A stretch of 64,000 bases of DNA from Anolis sagrei (taxonomy: Eukaryota; Chordata; Lepidosauria; Squamata; Anolidae), in assembly GCF_037176765.1 (NCBI RefSeq), contig NC_090022.1, positions 88,485,891 to 88,549,890 on the forward strand, read 5' to 3'. Under the pieces are notes generated by a model. It saw nothing but the letters and a program-made list of their open reading frames with translations. It had not been told where the DNA came from and made no database searches. Of the stretch, positions 31,301 through 43,300 are shown piece by piece; positions within the stretch are counted from its first letter, which is position 1; the number at the start of each line of letters is the position of its first letter. Both the position numbers and the translations under genes were made by a program.

Positions 31301-34300
31301 ATCATTTATGTTCAGCATTCTCTAATGCTTTGTGTAGAGCAGGCATGGGCAGACTTGGGCCATCCAGGAGTTTTGGACTTCAACTCCCACAATTCCTAAC
31401 AGCCAAGGCTGTTAGGAATTGTGAGAGCTGAAGTCCAAAACACCTGGATGGTCCAAGTTTGCCCATGCCTGGTGTAGAGCAACCAAAGGAAATGGTGTAA
31501 CAAGCTAGGAAACACTGAACGCAACAATCACACATCATGTATCCATTCTGACGACAGATGCCTTTCCGAATCTCTAGATGTCTTCTAGAGGAGCTCTATT
31601 CCCATCATGCACATCCAAGGGCCAATGGAGCAACACTACAGTCAGGGTAGGGTGAGCTTAGAAATAATCAGGAAAATGGCCATTGATCTATAATGGCTAT
31701 CATGCATTTCACAATATATCTATTCTGGCCTTGATTCTCACTTCTTTTTCCAACTTGGGCAACCACCTTCCATATGTTTTGCCAACTGACTTCAACAAAC
31801 CATGTATCATTGTGACAGTGAACAATTCTCTTTGATTTTTCTCTCCCCTGTAATTATCCAGAGTTGAGCCTACTGCTTACATGGAAGCTAAGCTCTACAG
31901 CATAAGAAAAATTGCAGGCCAGAATCCCATTAGAGGCACCCACGGACACATTGAATGTTTTTTATGCTTGTGGATGTCTCTATTTCTTCAACATTCACAC
32001 AGCTGCCAAAATCCAGGAGGGGTTGCTGTTTCTTACTGGGGGAGCTTACATCAGGGCTTCTTAAACTTTTTCACTTGGGACCAGTTTTGGCCTGATAACT
32101 TTTTACATGACCCTGGGAATATAGGTATACAAAATAGGTATAAAAAGCAAGCATTTACTGATAACCTAACCAGCATTTGGAAGGCTGGTTAAACAGGATG
32201 TTTTTCTTTCTTTGAAATATGACCAAAATGACTTCTTCAGAGTCCACTTTAAACACTGCACAACAGATTCGTGAAAATGTCTAAAATAGCCACTAAGTGA
32301 TGTTCAGAAGTATTGTCGAAGGCTTTCATGACCAAATCACTGGGTTGTTGTAGGTTTTTCGGGGTATGTAGGCATGTTCTAGAAGCATTCTCTCCTGATG
32401 TTTCACCTGCATCTATGGCAAACATCCTCAGAGGTTGTGAGGTCTCAACCTCTGAGGATGCTTGCCATAGATGCAGGTGAAATGTCAGGAGAGATTGCTT
32501 CTAGAACATGGCCATATAGCCTGAAAAACCTACAACAACTCGATGTTCAGAAGACTTTTTATTGTTGCCCAATTGAGCATCTGGGACCCACAGTTTGAGT
32601 AGAAGTGGTCTAGAGCTCCAAGGAGAAGGTCTAGGAGTAGAGTTGCCATACTAGATCCCTGGTAAACTTTAATTCTCAACGTTTCTTGGAGCTTCCCTGC
32701 CCAGTAGGAGCACTCAATGCATCCAGCAACAAAACCAGAGCTGCTGCTTCCTCCCTCCACCACCATTGCACCATGCTCTACCTTCTTCACACAGGCCTCT
32801 GCTCAGGTGGAAATATGCTGCTATCTAAATGTCCCTCCTGTGCTGAAGAAGGCCTTGAGCAGTTACAGCTTAAATGGATAGAAAATTAACAAAAGCAGCA
32901 AAACATCTGAGTTTTTCTGCCTACCTTTTAATGCTATATGCATCTTCTGTTTGTGAAGTCTGTCTCTTCAGTCTGAGCTTAACTAAAGCTTTGTTGTAAC
33001 TCTAAGAATGGTATGAAAACAGAGCTAAGTGAAAATATCAGAAAATAGCATCAGGGCAAAATCTTGTTATGATCAACTAACATATCACAAAAAAGTATGC
33101 ACGCGTTCAGGTTCTTAGATTTCTGCACGCTGGAAGAATATATGTCACATGCTGCATGCTTTATTTTAATGGGCCAAAGGAAGGCCAACATAGGCTTAAT
33201 TTGCACATCTGACTGCTGAATTATATAGCCCCAAAATAATCCCTTTTGTTGGAGAAAAAAATATGTTAAACTTAACTGGACTCCAACCAGTGCAAAATAA
33301 TTTGCTGGGACAAAGAAATAGTAATGTAACTTAATATAAAATGGAAAATATAGCTGTTTCTTCTTTGTGCCTCCAGTAAATTTGTAAATTTCTCCATTAG
33401 TTTGCATTCTTAATCGTTTATTTTATTATTTGTTTATCCTTTTTATACCCCACCTTTCTCTACCCCAAGGGGGACTCAAGGTGGTTTACATACGGCAGTT
33501 ATTCAATGCCTTAAACACATACAACATTAAGCTTAAAATCCATTGAATTAAAATTAATACATATTAAAAATTTAAAATTACATTCAATATTAAAATCACG
33601 CCATGCAAAAATTGTAGTCTGATGCCATTCCATAGTCACTGCTGACAGTGCCTATCCATAATCAAAGTAAACAGTATTTCAGTGCTAAAACAACTTCAGG
33701 TTCTTACCTGTCTAATAAGGTCACTGATCTCAAATTCTCTGCTTGGGATAACTGAAAAGTCAGCTTTCACTTCAGAGTATGTGTCATTAATGATTGCCAA
33801 GAACATGTTCTGTGCAAAAAAATGAGAATTTTGAATCATCTTAGAACCAGAGGGTAAGCTGACTGGTAGGGCTCTAAAAATTATCTAATCTGTACCATTT
33901 CATTTAAAAGCAATTCAACCAAAACAGAGTAGTACAAAACTACTCTGAATGGAGTAGAATGGGAAACAAAATGTTGGTGGACAGGAAAAGAGATTTAAAG
34001 ATGGGCTCAAAGCCAACCTTCAAAACTATGGCATAGACACCAAGAACTGGGAAGCCCTGGCCCTTGAGAACTCTAACTGGAGGTCAGCTGTGACCAGCAG
34101 TGCTGCAGAATTCAAAGAAACAGGAATGGAAGGCGAAAGGGAGAAACATGCCAAGAGGAAGGTGCGTCAAGCCAACCCTGACCGGGACAACCTTCCACCT
34201 GGAAACCAACGTCCTCACTGCAGGAGAACTTGCAGATCAAAAATAGGGCTCCACAGTCACCTACAGACCCATTGCCAAGACACTACACTTGGAAGGCCAT

Positions 34301-37300
34301 CATACTCGGAGAATGAGGGATCGCCTAAGTAAGGAAAAAGTAAGTCCAAAACTATTTGAGGCTAATAATGTGCAATATGGTACAAACAAGAAAGAAAATG
34401 TATTCATGTTGAAAGAAGGCTATATTTTACTTATCCCTGGCATGAAGTGGTTTCTATTCATTTTACAAACCATTTATAACTGGCTGTTGGCTCCTTCCAC
34501 TATCTTCGTATTAATATACGGACTGCACCTGTTATTTCCCCTTGGATATGTCCTAGGAGAGCATCACAAAAATAGGGCACTCTGCAACTTTGTTGGCTAG
34601 TGTTCCTGATTATTAATTTGTTTGTTTGTTTCATTTATCCATTGCCCAATATGGATAATTCTTGCCTTATGGAATGCAGACTTCTCAAGCAATGCTCCTT
34701 GTGGTGTGAAAACATCCACTCTAAGGAATGTTGTCCTATACAAGGTTCCTACTTGAAAGGTGTAAAGTGTACTTTGCCTGTGAATAAGTTCCTGGTGTTC
34801 TTGCTCATAGCAAATCTACTAAAAACTTGGCATGACAGACAGGCACAAAGCTAGCTGAGCCTGGGAGTTTTGGCAAGAGTTACATGTTTAAATTTTATGT
34901 GCAAAAACTTGCCAGGACAAGTTAGTATATTTTTCTGCTTCTGAGATGCTGGAAAAAGACCTTTCACATGGACACCTAAGGACCATTTGAATCTCTCTCG
35001 AAGGACATTGTGTGAATCAATGCAACTGTTCACATGACTGTCTATATGTTGCTCTGCATTACAGGAGTAAATATCTTATTTACTGATAATCTGCGTGGCA
35101 CATCTTTTCTATAGCAAGACAGTGTGTGGATTGGTAAAGATGTGAACTACACATTATTTTCATTCCGCCACACTATCTGAGAAGGAATGTGAGTATATAT
35201 TTCAAATTAATTATCCCATAGATATCTTAGTTCAATATCTACACAGATGGATTGATTTGTACAGGTGGTGATGCCCAGCTGTAACTTAGTTATCTTATCT
35301 TCTTAAATCTCAGTGCATATCAGAAAAAAATAAGAGTGCATTTCACTACAATGCCTGCATTCAGATTAACAACTTGGCTTAGTTATCGATAACATCATGT
35401 CTCATTAAATAAACCGGTGGAGCAACTTAAGCAGAGCAAGTATTAAAAGAAAACACTCATAGCCACCATTCACCCCATGATTTAATCTTCTAAACCAGAG
35501 GGACTAGCCATTAGATAAACTGGAATGAGAAGCCTTTCTAACATTAGCTCTCTCTCTCCAGGCACATTTGCAGTCCATTTCCTGCCCTCCTTCTTGTCCC
35601 TTGACTCCTCTCCTTTTTCCCTGACTCATTAACAAGATGTTATTAAGCATAGCAGTGCAGAAACTGGTGAAACAAGGAGGTAGCCCTGAATGCCTCGACA
35701 GCAGAAAAATACCATGTCATGGATACTGAGCGATGCAGGGATCTTTCCGAAGTTCAGAGTCTAAAGGAGTTCTACTAGAAGCGGGATTTAACTTGATGAG
35801 TATTACACAAATAGACAACACTATCAGCACAAAAATGTCTAAATCTTATGCACATCTAAAGCTCTTTGACCTCTATAGTAATGACTCTCAGGGCCCTTCC
35901 AAATAGGTAGGATCTGATCCCAGGTTTTCTGTTTATCCCAGATTATCTGGCAGTGCAGACTCATATAATCCAGTTTAAAGCAGAAAACCTGGGATCACAT
36001 CCTGGGATTCTGGAGCCCCCCGTTGCGCAGTGAGTTAAACCCTTGTGCCAGCAGGACTGAAGACCGACAGGTCGCAGGTTCAAATCCAGGGAGAGGCGGA
36101 TGAGCTACCTCTATCAGCTCCAGCTCCTCATACGGGGACATGAGAGAAGCCTCCCACATCAAAAATCATCCGGGCGTCCCCTGGGCAACGTCCTTGCAGA
36201 CGGTCATTCTCTCACACCAGAAGCGACTTGCAGTTTCTCAAGTCGCTCCTGACACAATAAAATAAATAAATAAATAAATCCTGGGATTTAGGGCCTGTCT
36301 AGAAGGGCCCCCAGTTAAATTGAAAAGTTTTTACTCTATGCAAGATGCATTTTTAGAATGCAAGTGTGAGAGACTCACATCTAACAACCTCACTATATTA
36401 TAGTGAATTAAAGATGAAGAATCAGAACTAAAACAGACCTACCCACCCTGCTACGCACACAAGCAGCACCAAATAATATAATTCACTACTAAACTCAACA
36501 AGAGGAGATGGGATCAGCCCTGAAAAGCTGAATAGTCAATAGTCTGTATGGCATTAATTGTAAACATGCACAGCTTTAGTTGTTGAGATAAGGATCACAT
36601 ACATAGTACATATATCTGTGCTTGCGTCTTTTTCCAGCCAAGGAAACACACAAATGACCCCTCTTCCAGGGAAATATCCCCTCCTCTTATAACATAATGG
36701 GATAAATGAAAGTTCTAATGTTGTGAACTAGAATTTAGTTGTACTCTGAAATGCACAGAATCAAAGAGTTGGAAGAGATCCCAAGGGCTATTCAGTCCAA
36801 CCCCCTGCCATGAAGGAACACCCAATCAAAACACCACCCCAACAAATGGCCATCCAACCTCTGCTTAAAAACCTCCAAGGGAGGTGCTGCCATCACATCT
36901 GCAGCAGTGAGTTCCACTGCTGAACAGCTCTTACAGTCAGAATGTTTTTCCAAATATTTAAGTGGAATCTTTTTTCCTGCAATTTCCACTGCTCTGTGAC
37001 TTAAGTCTCCAGATCAGCAGAAAACAAGGCTACCCTTTCTTCAGTGTGTCATCTTTTCAAATATTTAAACATGGCTATCATGGTCCCTCTCATCTTCTTT
37101 TCTCCAAGCTAAACACACCCAGCTCCCATAGCTGCTCCTTATTGGGCTTGGCTTCCAAACTTTTGGTGATTTTAGTCAATAGAGGTTTGATTCAAGGTGT
37201 CTTCCCTATTTGGGATTGCACTGCGTGTCCTACAGAATGTAATGGGTTTTTTAAACTGTCAAACATAAGCTTGCACTATCAATTTTAAAGTTTACCTTTC

Positions 37301-40300
37301 TAGTGCTCATGTTTTGCAGAACAAATTTTAATTATGTTATGACAGATACAACCTGTAACATATATACCATTAATACATTTAATATATTTCATTATTTTTT
37401 CACTAGCTCAAATTTAGTGGGGGTAGTTTATTTTTGCTTTTTAATGTACTTTGGGGTGGAGGGGGGGGGGGGAGGAAAGTAAAATAGCACTTACCAGCAG
37501 TACGAAGAACACAAAGAACACAAATGTGATAAAGTAAATTGGCCCAAGAATCCGATTTGCGTGTTCTATGCTGGCAAAATTAAAATCTCCAAGCACAATG
37601 CGGAACTGGGTAAAACTTGAGAGAAAGAAAATATATATAGAAACAATCTTCTATATAGAGGCTATAATCTTATCCAGAGTTACCCAGAATAAACTCCAAT
37701 GAACACAGTAAACCTATATAGAAGTGGATGATACATTTCATTATATCACGTCTATTAAATCTAAACCAAGTGATAAGAGGAACCTGTGGTAAACTTGCAA
37801 AGATGGTTTTATTGAAATCGATCAACACAATTATTAGATCTTTACCTGGGGCCTTTCCACACTGCCCTTTTATCCCAGAATCTGATCCTTGGTTATCTGT
37901 TTATCTCAGGTTATCTGGAAGTGAAGACTCATATATTCCAGTTTAAAGCAGAAGCAGCACAAATTTAAAAAAAGATCCAGATAATAATTTTCTGAAATGT
38001 CTAGGTTCTAAACTCTATGGACAGCTTCCACTGATTTGGATTATTTTGATTGGGAGTTACCCACAGAATGGCTCTGGAGGGACTAGAGATTACTGGAGAA
38101 ACACATTTGAATCAAATCTGCAATTAACTGAGTCTGCTAAAGTCAAGCCTGCTCATGTGGAAGGGCAACTTCATATTATGTATTACATCATAAATATATA
38201 ATGTAATTAACATTAGATACAGCATGCTTAGATTTCAGGGACCAACCATAAGGCATAGTAGTCATACTGAGCTATAGTTCTGGGGCAAAGGCAGTTGTAA
38301 ATAATCACCACCAGCATCATAACTTCCCCTTGAATGTTTTAAAAAATATTTTAAATGAATGGAACATAAAGAAAGAATAATGGTACAGAGGAGCCAGGAA
38401 GATAACATGGTATGCCATGATCAAATTTATCATGCTAGGTACTAGGCAGATAAGAGGACTTCGTACATGCAATTCTGAAAAGTGGAAAATTCATCCACTT
38501 GTGATCCAAACACCAGGTATCCCAACTGGGCATATGCGAAGAAGATGATGAAGAACATGATGGCGAATCCAATGATGTCTTTAGCACAACGGGACAGAGT
38601 AGAAGACAACTGAGTCATGGTCTTGTTAAAGCTTATGAATTTAAATATCTGGAAGACAACAGAAAATGTTAGAAAATATATGGATGAAACCCACCCCTAA
38701 AGCAGTGGCTCCCAAACTTTTTTGACCAGGGACCACCTGACCAGGGATCACTCTCCAACATTAGTATCAAAAGGGTTAAGAATCGGTTTTTGGTCAACTT
38801 TAGATTCAGTTTGGTTATTTGGGGTGCTGATTCAGAAAATTGCACTGGATAGATCACATCAGCTCTGGTTTCTGATACAGAACATATATCATCCAGTAAT
38901 CGCCATCTGCTTGCATACAGAAAATCATATTTAATAAGCCTTGGCATTATTTTGCGAGGCGAGTTGTTCTTGTTGCAACAGTGTAGTGATGGTGAGGAAG
39001 CAGACCATATTTTAGTGCTTGAGGACCACTGGTGGTCCATGGACTGCAAGCTAGGAACCACTGCCCTAAAGACTGACTTTAAAAGGAAATGTTTAAAGCA
39101 ACATTCACTTATTTGTGAAAATGCATAAATACAGGTTGAGTATCCCTTAGCTGGAAGTCAGAACTGCTCAAAAAACCAAAATTGTCCACATGGGAAGCTG
39201 AGAAAATTACACCTTTGCTTTCTGGTGGTTCAATGTACATAAACTTTGTTTCATGCACAAAATTGTTACAAATATTGTGCATAACATTACCTTCAGGTTA
39301 TGAGTATAACTGAATGTTATCTTTACACTTGAGTCCCATCTCCACAATCTCATGATGTACATGCAAATATTCCAGAATCTGAACAAATCTGAAACCCCAA
39401 ACATGTCTAGTCCCACATATTTTGGATAAAGGATAATCAAGCTGTACTAATAGACCTGTATTTTGTAAAACTTGAGAATGAAAGACGCAAATAGGCAATT
39501 GTTAACCCTCATGTCAAATGATGCATGGCCCTATTAAATAGAGCAGAGGTGTTTCAGTCCTTCCTTGCTCCCTATTCTGTAGCGCTGATCTGGATCATGG
39601 GGGCCCTAGTTTACAATCCAGATTGCCTAAAAGTGAGATATTAACAGGAAATGCTTTGCTTTAGGGCAATATGAATGGCAATTGCAAGGGGTCCAGTATC
39701 TGGACTGGGACCACAGGAACAATCAAATGTTAAGAGCCTCCCCCGCCTCACCCCAAAAGAACCAAATACAGACTTTTTGCTCCAAGTTGCATAAAAATAT
39801 AACATGGTTACTTGGCTTGGTTACCTTTATCCATGCAAAGAAGACATTCACTGAAATCATATTATTATAACGGGTCTGCCAGAATCCAAGAAAATAGAAG
39901 TCTGGATAAGATTCTGAATTGGACAGCAATTTTTCCATTAACTCGGACACTTCGACCGTCCGGTAAACATTGAAGGCAATAGCAAAAACGGACAACTAGA
40001 CAGAAAAAAGATCACAAAGGTTTGTAAGGATCCAATCTAGATTTTTCACACACAGTTTTCCTCCGCCTGTAGTTAATCAACTTTTCAAAACTATAATCAA
40101 GAAAAATAAGTCATTTATGGCCTAAGGTCAAGTATGTATTGAAATAACATCATGTTGGCAATGTGAGGAGGATTCATGTGTGTGTGTGTGTGTGTGTGTT
40201 GAAAGCCAGATCAAGCTGATATTAAAACTGGAATAGGTTTAGTGTGTCCTGGAATCATTTAGAGTGATGTAATTGAATAATTGCCATTTTTTCTGTTGGA

Positions 40301-43300
40301 AATTGCCCTGAGTCCTCTTGGGGAGATAGGGTGGATTATAAATAAACAACAACAACAACAACAACAACAGCCACATTATTTTGAAAATAAAACAATATGA
40401 TACCTGGGGAGTGTACAACATCTTTCCTTCAATGGAAGCCAGAAAAACATACTAATAAATTTGTAAATGATGGATTTACTGTCAATTATACAGAAACTAT
40501 GTTGCACCCCTTCACTGAATACAAGCACTAATCACAAAATTTGACTTTTGAGCATCTCCAGACAGCAAGCTCCTCACACTAACAATTTTAATCTGTGCTT
40601 GTTCTCCATCTCAAACCAGGGAGAGATGGGCAAAAGAAGGAGAAGAACAACAGACACAAAGAATTTTTTGTGGTTGCCGTAAGTCGACTGGTACTTGAAG
40701 GTACAGATAAGCAACTATTATGTCTTCCCCTTAATGAATTTTCTGCAAAGAGGAAAAAAGCTGGGAGTGGCGCTGAAACAACAAAAGTGAGTGAAGGATG
40801 ATGGCGTTTGAAACCATGTGAAATTAAATGAAAGAGTATTGTTGAAGGCTCTCATGGCCGGAATCACTGGGCTGCTGTGAGTTTTCTGGGCTGTATGGCC
40901 ATGTTCCAGAAGCATTCTCTCCTGATGTTTTGCCCACATCTATGGCAGGAAACCTCAGAGGTTGTGAAGTCTGTTGGAAACTAAGCATGTGGGGCTTATA
41001 TATATATCTGTGGGATGTCCAGGGTGGGAGAAAGACCTCTTGACTGTTTGAGGCAAGTGTAAATGTTGCAATTAGCTAGCTTGAATAGCATTGAATAGCC
41101 TGGCAGCTTCAAAGCCTGGCTGCTTCCTGCCTGGGGGAATCCTTTGTTGGGAGGTGTTAAGTGAAAGAGCCTGGGCATGTCTTTCTCTGAAGCAACCACA
41201 ATTTTCTTTTCTTAATTCAGTTAGATATAAATTTTGTTCCTATTTTCAGTCTGTCTCTTGGCATAAAAAACTGGTTTTGCTACAATACTAGGGCCCTACA
41301 GAAAAGGAATATATGCAAAGGAAAATAATTTCTACAATCTATTACAGAGCTTTGAATGGTAGGCTTAAACATTATTTCATTACCACATAGAATTGAAAAT
41401 TGGGAGACTAACTCTGAACAGAACTTGACTTGTTTTGACCATTGATTTGTTGAGAATGGCATTCTGGGTTGACAACACTGCCCCCTTGTGGCAAATTTTT
41501 ATTAGTTTATTCATTATTTGTACTTTTGCAAATACAGTAACTGGGAACACAAATCTGTTCAGCTACACTATGTAGTGTTTACAGTGGAGTCTACAAAAAA
41601 TGCTTCAGCTGTACCCCACAAAAAGGAAAATCAGCCCGTTTAGCAAGCCTTACAAATGCTGGTTTGTTATGAGTCAATGTTTGATTTTTATTCCTATTTT
41701 ATACACCTACAAACCTGGGGTCACGTAAAAGAAAATCTCAGGTAGAAAGGAGTCGTGAGTGGAAAAAATTAAGAAACCCTATCCTAAAGCACAGGAGCTA
41801 TTAAAGGATGTTGAGGTGATGATATCCATCACAAACATGTACAGTGGTCACTTACTCCACAGAATCCTAATTCTTTATTTCAACCAACAAATTCACACAT
41901 CTAAGTTAAAATGTCCAGCATCTTCAATTTAAAAGTTCAGAAATCAACATAACAACCTTGGAGTCTTGTAGTATTCTCTCCATCCCTCTGTGTGCATATG
42001 TGTATGTGTATATACTCTCACTGTTTCCTTCATCTGAGGCTGGATCTGCATTGCCCTATATCCCAGGATCTGATCCCAGACTATCTGCTTTGAACTGGAT
42101 TATATGAGTCTCCATTGCCATATAATCTGGGATAAGAAAATAATCTGGGATCAGATCCTGGGATATAGGGCAGTGTAGAAGTGGCCTGAGACTCAAGAAA
42201 AGGAGGCTAAGTTCTGAAAATGGAAAAGTCCAGCCTAGTGCAACTACTTATGTAACCACCAGCTCCAGAACATAGTGAGGGTGGACTCTACATCCCCATT
42301 TGTCTCTCGCCCTCTACTCACACTGGTCCAAAAATATTTTTTAAATATATAAACATGTGAGGTTTACCAGGATCAGTAACATGTCCAGCCAGTTCCAGGC
42401 ATCTTTAAAATACTCTTTTTTCAGCTTCCTCATTTTTGTAATTTCTTGAATGATGAAAGCGAAGATGAAAAGGCAAAAGATGACTTCACAAGAGGCCAGG
42501 AAATAATCATAATAGGAGACATATCGGAGGAGCTTGACAGAGTGGAACTGCCAGGAAGGGATTACTCCACCTGTTGCCGGGAATTCCACAATTAGCCTGT
42601 GAAATTAAAATAAACCAGGATGTTGTCTGAGTATCTCAAAGGAGGATCGCTCTAAACTTTATTCTTTAAAATCATTTTTCCCCTTGATACAACCCTGAAA
42701 GATATTAGGATGGGTTAACCCCCTCCTCTCCTGATTTTGAGAATAATCTGCTGTACTGGATCCAATAACAGCTGTTATTCTAATTCAGTGAAAATTTTGG
42801 GTTCCTCCTTTTGATTTTGTAAAGCTGGAACTTAAGGCAACCAGATGTACATAAAATACAGTGCATGGCATTCCAAATGTGGCTGTACTATTGATTTTTA
42901 TATTTGCCTTTTTCACAGTAGCAAAAAAAATGAATTGATGTTTCCAATGAATTATCCATATCAACAAATTTGAAGCTTCCTTATAATTGCTGGGTACTCA
43001 TTTTCATTTTTAAAATATTCTGGCATGTATGTAGATGGTATATTTATACTATGCCAACCTTCAAAACTGTGGCATAGACACTGAAAACTGGGAAGCCCTG
43101 GCCCTTGAGCACTCTAACTGGAGGTCAGCTGTGACCAGCAGTGCTGCAGAATTCAAAGAAGCACGATTGGAGCGCAAAAGGGAGAAATGTGCCAAGAGGA
43201 AGGCGCATCAAGCCAACCCTGGCCGGGACTGCCTCCCACCTAGAAGCTGATGTCCTCACTGCGGGAGAATATGCAGATCAAGAATAGGGCTCCACAGCTA

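Noticed and set aside
37606-37606. Alternative acceptor (cag before ttccgc) for PKD2L2 exon 9
   Set aside because: It would break the phase with exon 8; the acceptor at 37617-37616 keeps ...NC-I-FTQF intact.
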